Below are positions 43,114 to 52,909 of a stretch of 64,000 bases of DNA, piece after piece. The notes under the pieces were generated by a model. It worked only from the letters and a program-made list of their open reading frames with translations, was not told the origin of the DNA and did no database searches. Source of the DNA: GM7GCV1 sp965221105. Its GTDB lineage: Bacteria; Pseudomonadota; Gammaproteobacteria; Pseudomonadales; GM7GCV1. The stretch's first letter is position 1. Every line of letters begins with the position of its first letter. The position numbers were made by a program, and so were the translations under genes. The DNA is taken from positions 1,116,001 through 1,180,000 of the forward strand of contig OZ244871.1 in the NCBI GenBank assembly GCA_965221105.1, given 5' to 3'.

Positions 43114-45392
43114 AAGACCTGCGCAGCATCGTTCAGCAGGTGAGCGCTGCAGCGAATCTCAGCGGGGTTCTTGATATCATCATAGACCGGCTCAAGAGTG
43201 CATTGGCTGTCGATGTGTGCTCTATCTATCTGTTTGACCGGAATCAGGACAGGTTTGTCCTCATGGCCACCAAGGGGCTCAAAAAGGAAGCGGTCAGACA
43301 GGCCTCCCTGTCACCCAGTGAGGGACTTGTTGGTCTGGTGGCCTCCCGCGAAGAACCGCTTAACCTGGAGCGGGCCGTGGCTCACCCAAAGTATAAGTAT
43401 ATTCCCGAAACCGGCGAGGAAAACTACAGTTCTTTTCTGGGTGTGCCCATCATCCATCACCGGTGCGTACTCGGCGTTCTGGTTGTCCAGCAGGCCGAGG
43501 AGCGGCGCTTTGACGAGAGCGAGGAAGCATTTCTGGTCACGCTCTCCGCGCAGCTGTCCGGCACTATAGCTCATGCTGAATCGACCGGGGATCTCTCCCA
43601 GCTGCTCAATCCAGATGGCCCGGGTGCGGATGAATTTGAATTTCAGGGGCTGGGCATTGCGCCTGGTATCGCTATCGGGGAGGCGGTGATCATCTCCCCG
43701 GTCGCCGATTTGTTTGCCGTGGATTCGGTATCTGCGCGATCGGTCAGGGAAGAGCTTGAGGACTACCACCGCGCTGTGGAAAAAACCCGCAGGGATATCT
43801 GGAACATGGCACATGGCCTGACGGGAGTTATTAATGACCAGGAACGACTGTTATTTACTGCCTATGTGCAGATGCTGGATGACCACAGTCTGGGCAAGGA
43901 GGTCAACGAACGCATTGAACAGGGAGCGACTGCACAGTCTGCCTGGAGCGAAGTGATCGTCGCACACGTTCGACAATTTGAAGTCATGGAAGATGCTTAC
44001 CTCAAGGAGCGAGCTGTTGATCTGCGTGATCTTGGACGGCGTGTGCTCGGACATATGCAGGAGAATGTCCAGACTGAGGCGATTTATCCCGATAATGCCA
44101 TTTTGGTGGGTGACGAACTGTCAGCAGCTGCGCTGGGAACAGTACCTGCGGAGAAAATTCTCGGCCTGGTGTCGCAGCGCGGATCGGCCAATTCGCACCT
44201 CGCCATCCTCGCCCGAGCCATGAGCATCCCCATGATTGTGGGAGTTCCCGGAATGCGTTTCAGCCGGCTGCGTGGCAAGGATCTGATCATCGACGGCTAC
44301 AGGGGCCACATTTATGCCAACCCCACCCAGGGTCATCGCAACCACTTCGAATCTCTGCTGGCAGAGGATCGACAACTTCTCACGGAGCTGGAGGTGCTGC
44401 GCGACCAACCGGCGCAGACCCTTGACGAAAAGCACATTGGCATGATGGTGAACACGGGTCTGATGGCTGATGTCGGCATTGCCACCGAACGGGGGGCCGA
44501 GGGTGTCGGGCTCTTCCGAAGTGAAGTGCCTTTTTTTTCCCGCCAGCGGTTCCCCACGGAAGAGGAGCAGCGCCTGCTGTATCGCGACCATCTCGAGGCA
44601 TTCTCTCCACGGCCCGTGGTGATGCGCACGCTGGATGTGGGTGGAGACAAGTCTCTTCCCTACTTCCCCATAGAGGAACCCAACCCCTTTCTGGGGTGGC
44701 GGGGCATCCGCGTTACCCTCGATCACCCGGAACTTTTTCTGGCTCAGATACGCGCCATGCTCAAGGCATCGACTGGCCTTGACAACCTGAGCATCCTGTT
44801 GCCGATGATTTCCGGTATTTCCGAACTGGAAATGTCTCTGGAGCTGATCTACCGAGCCTATGACGAATTAACAGAGGAAGAGGGGCAGGACATAAAAATG
44901 CCGCCGATTGGAGCCATGATTGAGGTGCCTTCAGCAGTTTTTCTCGCCCGGGATATTGCACGGAGAGTAAATTTCATGTCGGTTGGCAGCAATGATTTAA
45001 CCCAGTACATTCTGGCGGTTGACCGCAACAACGCCCAGGTTGCCGACCTCTTTCAGGGCTTGCACCCGGCGGTTCTTGGTGCCATGAACCATGTGGTTCG
45101 TGCTGCCCATGCAGAAAAAAAACCTGCCAGCGTCTGTGGTGAGTTGGCCGGCGACCCCCTGAGTGCGCTGCTGCTGATTGCGATGGGGTACGATTCCCTG
45201 TCCATGAACGCGTCCGACCTGTTACGCGTCAAGGCAATGGTCCGTCAGGTGCGAGTATCCGATCTCAAACCCCTGCTGCGCGAAGCACTGCACTTGCCCG
45301 ACGCTGCATCAGTGCGTCAGACCCTGACAGAATTCATCACTGACCCCGGTCTGAAGCGCTTACTCAACCTGACATCCAGGTCGTCGCACTGA
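43107..45392 (+). CDS. ptsP: PEP-protein phosphotransferase EI-Ntr (PtsP)
   Basis: 761 residues. An N-terminal GAF domain (about 1-160, DVCSIYLFDRNQDRFVLMAT) precedes an enzyme I core: phospho-His in QRGSANSHLAILARAMSIPM, then GLFRSEVPFFSRQRFPTEEE and the PEP-binding FMSVGSNDLTQYILAVDRNN and CGELAGDP. This is the nitrogen PTS phosphoryl donor, sensing Gln and 2-oxoglutarate through its GAF domain. It starts with a GTG inside rppH. Confidence 0.96.
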   Translation: MLEDLRSIVQQVSAAANLSGVLDIIIDRLKSALAVDVCSIYLFDRNQDRFVLMATKGLKKEAVRQASLSPSEGLVGLVASREEPLNLERAVAHPKYKYIPETGEENYSSFLGVPIIHHRCVLGVLVVQQAEERRFDESEEAFLVTLSAQLSGTIAHAESTGDLSQLLNPDGPGADEFEFQGLGIAPGIAIGEAVIISPVADLFAVDSVSARSVREELEDYHRAVEKTRRDIWNMAHGLTGVINDQERLLFTAYVQMLDDHSLGKEVNERIEQGATAQSAWSEVIVAHVRQFEVMEDAYLKERAVDLRDLGRRVLGHMQENVQTEAIYPDNAILVGDELSAAALGTVPAEKILGLVSQRGSANSHLAILARAMSIPMIVGVPGMRFSRLRGKDLIIDGYRGHIYANPTQGHRNHFESLLAEDRQLLTELEVLRDQPAQTLDEKHIGMMVNTGLMADVGIATERGAEGVGLFRSEVPFFSRQRFPTEEEQRLLYRDHLEAFSPRPVVMRTLDVGGDKSLPYFPIEEPNPFLGWRGIRVTLDHPELFLAQIRAMLKASTGLDNLSILLPMISGISELEMSLELIYRAYDELTEEEGQDIKMPPIGAMIEVPSAVFLARDIARRVNFMSVGSNDLTQYILAVDRNNAQVADLFQGLHPAVLGAMNHVVRAAHAEKKPASVCGELAGDPLSALLLIAMGYDSLSMNASDLLRVKAMVRQVRVSDLKPLLREALHLPDAASVRQTLTEFITDPGLKRLLNLTSRSSH

Positions 45393-45443
45393 GTGGCATG
45401 AGGTATTCTCCCGTCGTGACATTCAGCACGATTCTCAAGCTAC

Positions 45444-46265
45444 ATGGTGCCGGCACCGAGCGTGATTCCCTACCCCGATATTGAACCTGTAGCCCTGGCG
45501 CTTGGGCCGGTCAGAGTGCACTGGTATGGCATCATGTACCTGCTGAGCTTTATCGGTATCTGGTGCCTGATGCTGGTGCGCTCCCGACACTCCTGGTCTC
45601 CGATTCGGACTGACCAGATTGAAGACCTGATCTTCTATGGCGTGCTCGGCGTGGTTCTCGGGGGACGTCTGGGCTATGTATTCTTCTACCAGCCTGGCTA
45701 TTTCCTTGAGGAGCCCCTCTGGTTGTTTCGGATCTGGGAGGGTGGCATGGCTTTTCACGGCGGCCTGCTGGGCGTTATGGTTGCGCTCTATGTGGTGTCA
45801 AGGAAGGCTGGTACAGGATTCCTGCACATGAGTGATTTTGTCGCACCCATGGTACCCGTGGGCCTTTTTCTCGGGCGCATTGGCAATTTTATTGGTCAGG
45901 AACTGTGGGGGCGACCGACTGACGGCTGGTGGGCCATGGTCTTCCCCAATGATCCCGAAGCACTGCCGCGCCATCCGTCCCAGCTCTATGAGGCTGCTCT
46001 GGAAGGTCTGGTGCTCTTTGCGATCCTGTGGTGGATTTCGGGACGGCCCCGGCCAGTTGGACTGGTATCCGGTCTGTTCCTGCTGGGGTACGGCGTATTC
46101 AGATTTTTCGTGGAGTTTGTGCGCGAACCTGACGCACACTTGGCAGATATTCTGATTTTTGGCTGGGTCACGCGTGGCCAGGCATTGAGTTTTCCCATGA
46201 TCCTTGCTGGCCTGGTCATGGTGGTCTGGGCGCTCAGAAGACCAGTATTTTCGAGTCACAAGTGA
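45444..46265 (+). CDS. lgt: Prolipoprotein diacylglyceryl transferase
   Basis: 273 residues, multi-pass membrane enzyme that lipidates the lipobox Cys of prolipoproteins such as LolB and the TPR lipoprotein here. Signatures: VRVHWYGIMYLLSF, GVLGVVLGGRLGYVFFYQPG, GMAFHGGLLGVM and the Lgt signature GRIGNFIGQELWGRPTD. It follows ptsP by 51 bases in the rppH-ptsP-lgt-thyA order. Confidence 0.96.
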   Translation: MVPAPSVIPYPDIEPVALALGPVRVHWYGIMYLLSFIGIWCLMLVRSRHSWSPIRTDQIEDLIFYGVLGVVLGGRLGYVFFYQPGYFLEEPLWLFRIWEGGMAFHGGLLGVMVALYVVSRKAGTGFLHMSDFVAPMVPVGLFLGRIGNFIGQELWGRPTDGWWAMVFPNDPEALPRHPSQLYEAALEGLVLFAILWWISGRPRPVGLVSGLFLLGYGVFRFFVEFVREPDAHLADILIFGWVTRGQALSFPMILAGLVMVVWALRRPVFSSHK

Positions 46266-46336
46266 ATAATACATTTATGGCCAGCACAGGGTCTGGGCAT
46301 CAGATAAACTGCACGGGGCATGAAAACGGGTAGCAA

Positions 46337-47170
46337 ATGCAGGAATATCTCGAGCTGATGCGGCATGTGCGTAACTGCGGGGTGCGCAAGGAAGACCGGA
46401 CAGGTACGGGTACCCTGAGCGTATTTGGATACCAGATGCGATTTGATCTCAATGCCGGATTTCCCCTGGTGACGACCAAAAAGTGTCACCTGCGTTCGAT
46501 TATTCACGAACTGCTCTGGTTCCTGCGCGGCGATACCAATATTGCCTATTTGAACGAGCACGGTGTGAGCATCTGGGATGAATGGGCCACCGCGTCAGGC
46601 GAACTTGGGCCGGTCTACGGTCAGCAGTGGCGATCCTGGCCGGGCCCGGATGGTCAGGTAGTAGATCAGATCAAGGATTTGGTCGACCAGATCCGCACCG
46701 ACCCGGATTCACGCCGCCTGCTGGTCTCTTCTTGGAACCCCACAGTTTTACCGGACGTGTCCCTGTCACCCAGGCAAAACGCAGAGCGCGGTCGACAGGC
46801 CCTGCCACCCTGCCATTGTCTGTTCCAGTTTTATGTCCTCGACGACAGGTTATCCTGCCAGATGTACCAGCGCAGCGCAGATATTTTCTTGGGCGTTCCG
46901 TTCAATATTGCGTCCTACAGCCTGCTCACGCTGATGCTCGCTCAGGTTGCCCGACTCAGAGCAGGAGATTTTGTTCATACCCTGGGTGATGCACACCTGT
47001 ACCTCAATCACCTTGAACAGGTCGATGAGCAGTTGCTGCGCACGCCCTATCCGCGCCCCCGGATGAGGCTCAATCCCCAGGTGACAGATTTGTTCGGGTT
47101 TGAGTTCGATGATTTTGAACTGCAGGATTATCAGGCACACCCGCACATCCCTGCGCCGGTGGCTGTGTAG
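46337..47170 (+). CDS. thyA: Thymidylate synthase
   Basis: 277 residues, slightly longer than the 264-residue enteric form owing to an insertion (DVSLSPRQNAERGRQA) before the active-site Cys. Converts dUMP to dTMP using methylene-THF. Catalytic Cys in LPPCHCLFQFYV, dUMP-binding QRSADIFLGVPFNIASY and the RTGTGTLSVFG loop are present. The TAG stop shares its last base with the folA GTG. Confidence 0.97.
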   Translation: MQEYLELMRHVRNCGVRKEDRTGTGTLSVFGYQMRFDLNAGFPLVTTKKCHLRSIIHELLWFLRGDTNIAYLNEHGVSIWDEWATASGELGPVYGQQWRSWPGPDGQVVDQIKDLVDQIRTDPDSRRLLVSSWNPTVLPDVSLSPRQNAERGRQALPPCHCLFQFYVLDDRLSCQMYQRSADIFLGVPFNIASYSLLTLMLAQVARLRAGDFVHTLGDAHLYLNHLEQVDEQLLRTPYPRPRMRLNPQVTDLFGFEFDDFELQDYQAHPHIPAPVAV

Positions 47171-47667
47171 TGGCCAGTTTTGCAATGATCGCGGCCGTGG
47201 CCCGCAACGGTGTCATCGGTCAGGGCAACCGTCTCCCCTGGCATCTTCCAGAAGATCTTCGCTGGTTCAAGGACATGACACTGAACAAACCCCTGATCAT
47301 GGGCCGAAAAACATTCGATTCCCTTGAGCGCCCACTGCCGGGGCGACCTCATGTGGTTGTATCCCGGGATACGGACTATCGCTGTGAGGGAGCAACCCTG
47401 GTGACATCCATTGCTGCAGCCAAGGCAACTGCCTTGTGCCTGGCAGAGGAACGGGGCGCTGAGCAGGTAATGGTTGTCGGCGGCGCAGAGATATATCGGC
47501 AGATGTTACCTGCTGTTGACATCATTTACAGAACGCTGATTGATCTCGCCCCCGAGGGCGACACATATTTTCCCGAGCTTGGGAGCGATTGGGTTGTTCG
47601 CCATGAGACACAAAAAATACAGGGAGATATCAGTTTTTTCTTTCAAACGGTAGTGAAAAACTTGTAA
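47170..47667 (+). CDS. folA: Dihydrofolate reductase
   Basis: 165 residues from a GTG that overlaps the thyA stop by one base (TAGTG). Regenerates tetrahydrofolate consumed by ThyA. Family motifs: AAVARNGVIGQGNRLPWHLP, LNKPLIMGRKTFDSL, the NADPH loop MVVGGAEIYRQMLP and GDTYFPEL. Coupling with thyA suits the shared pathway. Confidence 0.97.
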   Translation: MASFAMIAAVARNGVIGQGNRLPWHLPEDLRWFKDMTLNKPLIMGRKTFDSLERPLPGRPHVVVSRDTDYRCEGATLVTSIAAAKATALCLAEERGAEQVMVVGGAEIYRQMLPAVDIIYRTLIDLAPEGDTYFPELGSDWVVRHETQKIQGDISFFFQTVVKNL

Positions 47668-47823
47668 TTAGTGCTAGTATCAGCGCTTCGGGTAGGAAAT
47701 AACCACATTAATACTACTATAGCTGAGAACTTCTGTTTTCGCACTTTTTCTGCCCTTGGATTTGGGGAGGTGGGTTCACCTCGGTTGTTTGTAAGATGTT
47801 TGAATCCTAATTTTGAGGGAAAG

Positions 47824-48606
47824 ATGAAAAACCAGCGACTACATGGGCTCACTTTGGCGATACTCTCTGTTGGGTGCCTGGCCGGGACCCTCCAGACCCA
47901 GGCGCAGACTGTCGATTCAGTCATGGCACAGAGTACTCAAAACACAGCTGAATTGCGCGCTGCACAGACGCGCATCGATGGCATAGCCGAGCAAACCGAC
48001 AAGCTTCTGCAGCAATACAGGGTTGTCAATAAGCAAATTGAGGGTCTCAAGGTATATAACGCCCAGCAGGAATTGCAGATTGCCGACCAGGAAAAAAACC
48101 TGGCGCTCCTCGAAACCTCCATTGCTGATGCAGCCACCATGGAGCGCGACATTGCCCCGCTTATGGAACGGATGATCGATGCTCTGGGGCAGTTTGTCGA
48201 GCTCGACCTTCCCTTCCGCATGGATGAACGCCGCGACAGGGTTGCCAAGTTGCGCGACAACCTGGGACGTTCCAATCTGTCCACCGCTGAAAAGTTTCGC
48301 CAGGTTCTTGAAGCCTACAGAATAGAGCTCGACTATGGCAATAACATTGAAGCGTACACAAGAACAGTCTCCATCGATGGGGCTGAGCAGGATGTCAACA
48401 TTCTGCGCATAGGGCGAATTGCGCTGACCTACCAGACCAAGGATCAATCACGATCCGCCTATTGGAATGCAGACAACCAGGATTGGGAACGGCTGGACAC
48501 TGGCTGGAATGGAGATATCAGTGATGGTATCAAGATAGCCAAAAGGCAATCCCCGATCAATATCATGGCTGTACCGGTTTCAGCTCCCCTGGAGGCCTCA
48601 CGATGA
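47824..48606 (+). CDS. DUF3450 family periplasmic protein of a TonB2-type system
   Basis: 260 residues with a signal peptide (LHGLTLAILSVGCLAGTLQT, QAQ). A long helical coiled coil follows (AAQTRIDGIAEQTDKLLQQY), then a DUF3450 core with RMDERRDRVAKLRDNL and TEAYRIELDYGNN-like segments and a C-terminal YWNADNQDWERLD. DUF3450 genes head the TonB2 clusters of marine gammaproteobacteria. The ATG at 47824 follows GAGGGAAAG. It overlaps the next gene by four bases. Confidence 0.88.
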   Translation: MKNQRLHGLTLAILSVGCLAGTLQTQAQTVDSVMAQSTQNTAELRAAQTRIDGIAEQTDKLLQQYRVVNKQIEGLKVYNAQQELQIADQEKNLALLETSIADAATMERDIAPLMERMIDALGQFVELDLPFRMDERRDRVAKLRDNLGRSNLSTAEKFRQVLEAYRIELDYGNNIEAYTRTVSIDGAEQDVNILRIGRIALTYQTKDQSRSAYWNADNQDWERLDTGWNGDISDGIKIAKRQSPINIMAVPVSAPLEASR

Positions 48607-49958
48607 ATAAGGATTTCTCTGCAGGGCTGATTGCCTTGTTCTCAGCCGCATTTTTATCCAGCCCGGTCTATTCGCAGACTGTATCCTCACTTGACGAGCT
48701 ATCGGAGGTCGTCCGCAACGCCTCAAGAGCGGACAGTGAGGCGTCCCGGGAACGCATAGCAGCATTCACCGCACAGAGGCAGCAGCAGCAGAGTCTGCTC
48801 AACAGGGCCAATGGCGAGCGCGACAGAGAGGAGCGGCGCAGCGAGCAACTGAAGAGGACATTCGATCAAAACGAATTGTTGCTGGCTGACAAGGCCAAGC
48901 AACTGGAAGAGCGTCTTGGCTCTTTGAGAGAGCTGTTTGGTCATCTCACCGGGTTCATCGGAGATGTTCGTGAGACAAAGGAGATTTCAATTGTCTCCGC
49001 CCAGTATCCGGGCCGCACTGAATTCATGCAGGTGATGGTTGATCAGATGGCGAGCAACACAGAGTTGCCCTCAATCGAAGACATCAATCGGGTCTGGAGC
49101 GAAACGCTTGACCAGATCATAGAAGGTGGCAAGATTGTTCGGTTCTCGGCCCCCGTCGGAAACGAAGAGTCTCGCGAGATTGTTCGGGTCGGCAACTACA
49201 ATCTGGTGTCGGACGGTGAATATCTGAGCTACGACCCCCGCACCGGGCGAGTTTCAGTGTTGCCCAGCCAGCCAGCAGGCTTCGGCTCAATTGCGGCAGA
49301 TCTGCAGTCAGCTGCAACTGGCCCCAATGCATTTGGCATTGATCCCACTGGTCCGAGCGGCGGCAGCTTCCTGGGCGCGCTCGTAGGTATGCCCAGTTGG
49401 GGTGAACGCCTGGGAACCCAAGGCGGCCTGGTTGGCTATGTACTTATGGGACTTCTCAGCATCGCTATCATGATCGCCATTCTCAAGTTTGTGCAGCTCA
49501 CCCTGGTCAGTGCCAAGGTGAACAGCCAACTCAAGAGCGGCACAACCAGTTCGAAAAACCCGCTTGGACGCATACTGGCTGTGCACGAGGCATCTCCGGG
49601 TGTGGATGTTGAAACGCTTGAACTGAAGCTCAATGAGGCGATTCTCAAGGAGCGCCCAGCGATTGAGTCCTGGCTGAATGCGCTCAAGATAATTGCAGCG
49701 GTGGGCCCGCTGCTTGGGCTGCTCGGTACCGTAACCGGCATGATCCTGACGTTTCAGGGTATTGCACTCTATGGTGCGGGCGATGTTGGTGGCATGGCCG
49801 GTGGTATTTCTCAGGCACTGATCACCACCGTCTGGGGCCTGATCGTTGCCATTCCAACCATTTTGCTGCACACCCTGGTGAATAGTCAGGCAATGCGCCT
49901 TATTCACATTCTGGACGAGCAGGCCGCGGGTATAGTCGCGGAGAAAGCTGAGGGGTAG
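48603..49958 (+). CDS. TtpC-like MotA/TolQ/ExbB proton-channel protein
   Basis: 451 residues. Signal peptide (FSAGLIALFSAAFLSSPVYS), a long periplasmic coiled coil, one helix (VGYVLMGLLSIAIMIAILKF) and the C-terminal MotA/TolQ/ExbB domain (IIAAVGPLLGLLGTVTGMIL, GGISQALITTVWGLIVAIPT). This large ExbB-like protein is TtpC in Vibrio TonB2 systems, needed with ExbB2/ExbD2 for iron-chelate uptake. Confidence 0.9.
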   Translation: MNKDFSAGLIALFSAAFLSSPVYSQTVSSLDELSEVVRNASRADSEASRERIAAFTAQRQQQQSLLNRANGERDREERRSEQLKRTFDQNELLLADKAKQLEERLGSLRELFGHLTGFIGDVRETKEISIVSAQYPGRTEFMQVMVDQMASNTELPSIEDINRVWSETLDQIIEGGKIVRFSAPVGNEESREIVRVGNYNLVSDGEYLSYDPRTGRVSVLPSQPAGFGSIAADLQSAATGPNAFGIDPTGPSGGSFLGALVGMPSWGERLGTQGGLVGYVLMGLLSIAIMIAILKFVQLTLVSAKVNSQLKSGTTSSKNPLGRILAVHEASPGVDVETLELKLNEAILKERPAIESWLNALKIIAAVGPLLGLLGTVTGMILTFQGIALYGAGDVGGMAGGISQALITTVWGLIVAIPTILLHTLVNSQAMRLIHILDEQAAGIVAEKAEG

Positions 49959-49963
49959 GCTGT

Positions 49964-50488
49964 ATGTTGAGTGACGCCATCGAGGCGGTCCAGGGATATA
50001 TAGTACTTGGCGGGCCGGTGATCTACCTGATTGCCGTCCTCGCCTTTCTCATGTGGATGCTCGTCATCGAGCGGCTATTCTACTACTACGGCGGTGGACT
50101 GGAGCGCGATGTAACGGCTGCGATTGATGCCTGGGAGGCGCGATCGGAGCGAGTCTCCTGGCATGCGCGCAAGGTTCGGGAAAAGCTGATTTCCGAAGTA
50201 TCCGAGGAAGTGAACGCCTACTTACCCATGATTAAAACCACGGTTGCCCTCGCGCCCCTCTTTGGCTTGCTGGGTACAGTGACCGGCATGATCAACGTAT
50301 TCGAGATCATGGCAATAACCGGTGGTGGAGATGCACGGCAGATGGCCACGGGAGTTTTTAGCGCCACGGTTCCAACACTCTCAGGCATGGTGGTCGCCAT
50401 CGCCGGGGTGTTCGGGGACAACCTTGTGAACCGCAAGGCACAGAACGAAACGGCGCTTCTCGAAGACCATCTCACTATGGATCACTGA
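49964..50488 (+). CDS. exbB: Biopolymer transport protein ExbB
   Basis: 174 residues, short (TonB2-type) form. First helix VIYLIAVLAFLMWMLVIERL, the ExbB signature VALAPLFGLLGTVTGMINVF and the last helix SATVPTLSGMVVAIAGVFGD. Forms the proton channel with ExbD that energises TonB. Starts five bases after the TtpC-like gene. Confidence 0.94.
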   Translation: MLSDAIEAVQGYIVLGGPVIYLIAVLAFLMWMLVIERLFYYYGGGLERDVTAAIDAWEARSERVSWHARKVREKLISEVSEEVNAYLPMIKTTVALAPLFGLLGTVTGMINVFEIMAITGGGDARQMATGVFSATVPTLSGMVVAIAGVFGDNLVNRKAQNETALLEDHLTMDH

Positions 50489-50498
50489 GGTACAGGTC

Positions 50499-50894
50499 AT
50501 GGCTCAACACAGGAGGACTCAAGACGAACAGCAGATTGACCTGACACCCATGTTGGATGTGGTCTTTATTATGCTCATCTTTTTCATTGTGACGGCGACA
50601 TTCATCAAGCTTCCTGGTGCCGACGTATTGCGCCCCGGGGCGGTAAATGCAGCGCCTGCCAAACCCTCGATGCTGGTCGCCATAGACAACGACAGCCAGA
50701 TCTGGATAAACCGTGAGCTGGTTGAACCGCGTTTCCTGAAGACCCGTATTGCGGTTCTCCATGCCGAGAACCCCAGGGGCGAGATGGTTATCCAGGCTGA
50801 TGAAGAAGCCAGAGTGCTGCAGATTGCCCAGGTTGCAGATGCTGCCAGAGAAGTAGGCGTTGAGCAGATCAGTATTGCAGCGGAGGACGACTGA
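50499..50894 (+). CDS. exbD: Biopolymer transport protein ExbD
   Basis: 131 residues. The transmembrane segment QIDLTPMLDVVFIMLIFFIV carries the channel Asp (LD). The periplasmic domain ends QVADAAREVGVEQISIAAED. Its stop overlaps the tonB start by one base (TGATG). Confidence 0.95.
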   Translation: MAQHRRTQDEQQIDLTPMLDVVFIMLIFFIVTATFIKLPGADVLRPGAVNAAPAKPSMLVAIDNDSQIWINRELVEPRFLKTRIAVLHAENPRGEMVIQADEEARVLQIAQVADAAREVGVEQISIAAEDD

Positions 50895-51523
50895 TGGACC
50901 GTGCGTCACACCCTGGAGAATCGCAGCGCGGATATCTGCTGCTTGCACCTTCTGCAGTTGTGGCAGTATTAGTGGTCTTTGGGCTGCTGTTTCTGATGCA
51001 GTTTCTGATTAGTTCTGACCTGAGAGAACCCGAGGATGAAAGCCGTGTAAAAATCGCCGATATCTGGCAGGAGGAACTGATGATCGAAGACCAGATCAAG
51101 GAGCGCGAGGTTGAGGAGATTGATGAGCCTGACGAGCCGCCACCGGATATTCCCAAAATGGACATCGAACTGGACACCGATCTGGACACCGTCGACATTT
51201 CCTCAGGGGTTGATACAGGCAGAATCGATATTTCACTGGGCGGCGGCTTTTCCGATGGCGATATTATTCCCCTGGTGGCAATCCAGCCTACCTACCCACG
51301 CCGTGCTGCAGAGCGCGGTATTGAGGGCTATGTGGTCGTGCGCTTTGTCATTACCATCCAGGGCACAACCCGGAACATCGAGGTCGTGGAGTCGACATCG
51401 TCCATATTTGAGCGGGCTGCTGTTCGGGCAGCGCAACGCCTCAAGTACAAACCGAGAATTATTGATGGTACGGCCGTAGAGGTTGAACACTTTTACAAGT
51501 TTACCTTCGAGCTCGCCGACTAG
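50894..51523 (+). CDS. tonB: TonB family energy transducer
   Basis: 209 residues. One N-terminal anchor (LLLAPSAVVAVLVVFGLLFL), a Glu/Pro-rich spacer (EREVEEIDEPDEPPPDIPKM) shorter than in classical TonB, and a complete C-terminal domain (QPTYPRRAAERGIEGYVVVR, FERAAVRAAQRLKYKPRIID). Contacts TonB-dependent receptors in the outer membrane. Confidence 0.94.
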   Translation: MDRASHPGESQRGYLLLAPSAVVAVLVVFGLLFLMQFLISSDLREPEDESRVKIADIWQEELMIEDQIKEREVEEIDEPDEPPPDIPKMDIELDTDLDTVDISSGVDTGRIDISLGGGFSDGDIIPLVAIQPTYPRRAAERGIEGYVVVRFVITIQGTTRNIEVVESTSSIFERAAVRAAQRLKYKPRIIDGTAVEVEHFYKFTFELAD

Positions 51524-51553
51524 TCGGGCCGATTGTTGATTTGGAAACGAAAA

Positions 51554-52909
51554 ATGAAGCACTCAACAACTTCCATCTACATGGGACCGGGACTGTATGC
51601 GCTCTGTGCGCTGCTCTTGGGAGTCATTCCGGCATACGCACAGGAAGAAGAGCAGCGCAGGTTCGCTGACGTCGAGACCACAAAAGTCAAGGCAATGAGC
51701 CAGCAACTGGCAAAAAAGCTGGAGCCTGTCCGTGATTGTCTGGCTCCCGAGCCGGAAAGAGAGGGTGATCCGGTACCAGAGCCAGACGGCAGATGTGCCC
51801 TGAAAGCTCTCGACAGGATTACTACTTCAGATTTACCCGGTCACGAGAAAGCCGAGATCTGGAATTTTTACGGCTATGCGTACTACCTGATCGACGATCG
51901 GGAAAACACCAAGAGATACTATTTACGGGTGGTTGAGGAGCCCGGAGCCAACGCTCCATTACGAAATCGCACCCTGAAGACGGTTGCACAACTGTACATG
52001 ATGGACGAGCGGTTTGACCTTGCATTGAGGTATTACGAAGAATGGATGTCTTTTCAGGAATTTCTCGGAGCCCCGGATTTTGCATTGCTGGCAACGATTT
52101 TCTACAACCTGGATCGCAGGAACGAAGCTCTGAGCAATATTGAAACCGCAATTGAGATGCGTGAATCGGCCGGAAAGATTGGTCAGGAAAACTGGTACGC
52201 AATCCAGCGCTCAATTTACTACCAGCGCGGTGATTTCCGCACGGCTATTTCGATACTGAAAAAACTCATTGTCAATTATCCAGATGTGCGCTACTGGCGT
52301 GAACTTGGTGGCATGCACGCGGAGCTTGAGGAGAGTCCCGAACAGCTTGCCGCTTACGCAGTGGCCTACCTGCAGGATGGCTTGACTTCGAGCTCACAGG
52401 TTGTTGGCCTCGCATACATGTACCTGGGTGCGGAAGTTCCCTACAAGGCGGCTGAAATTATCGCAGAGGGTATTGACTCTGGAGAGGTTGAAGAAACTGA
52501 GCGAAATTTTCAGGTAGCCGGCAGTGCCTACTATCAGGCCGGTGAATTGGCAGAGGCCTTGGTCTGGATGGAAAAGGCCGCGCAAAAGGCTGAAGATGGT
52601 GAGAGCTACGCGAGGCTCGCCAGCATTTACGTTGATCTGGAGCGCTACAGGGACTCGCTGCGTACTGCAGACGAGGCTCTGCGACGAGGTGGCATAAGAC
52701 GTCGCGATTTGGCGCTGATGACCAAAGGCACTGCGGAGTTTAACCTGCAGCGTTTTGACGATGCGATCAGGACCTTTCGCAGAATCAGGGACCAACGCTC
52801 CACCAGGAGCCGTGATCGGTGGATTCAATATGTACAGAATGAGATGAAGCGTGAAAAGCAGATCAGGGCTTCCGGCATCGATCTCGACAGAATATTGGGC
52901 CGCAGTTGA
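51554..52909 (+). CDS. TPR-repeat periplasmic protein of the TonB2 locus
   Basis: 451 residues with a signal peptide (YALCALLLGVIPAYAQ). TPR-type helical pairs follow (AEIWNFYGYAYYLIDDRENT, FDLALRYYEEWMSFQEFLG, EALVWMEKAAQKAEDGESYA, FDDAIRTFRRIRDQRSTRSR). In related clusters a TPR protein closes the DUF3450-TtpC-ExbB-ExbD-TonB operon and is required for function. No further genes follow on this strand for about 390 bases. Confidence 0.88.
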   Translation: MKHSTTSIYMGPGLYALCALLLGVIPAYAQEEEQRRFADVETTKVKAMSQQLAKKLEPVRDCLAPEPEREGDPVPEPDGRCALKALDRITTSDLPGHEKAEIWNFYGYAYYLIDDRENTKRYYLRVVEEPGANAPLRNRTLKTVAQLYMMDERFDLALRYYEEWMSFQEFLGAPDFALLATIFYNLDRRNEALSNIETAIEMRESAGKIGQENWYAIQRSIYYQRGDFRTAISILKKLIVNYPDVRYWRELGGMHAELEESPEQLAAYAVAYLQDGLTSSSQVVGLAYMYLGAEVPYKAAEIIAEGIDSGEVEETERNFQVAGSAYYQAGELAEALVWMEKAAQKAEDGESYARLASIYVDLERYRDSLRTADEALRRGGIRRRDLALMTKGTAEFNLQRFDDAIRTFRRIRDQRSTRSRDRWIQYVQNEMKREKQIRASGIDLDRILGRS

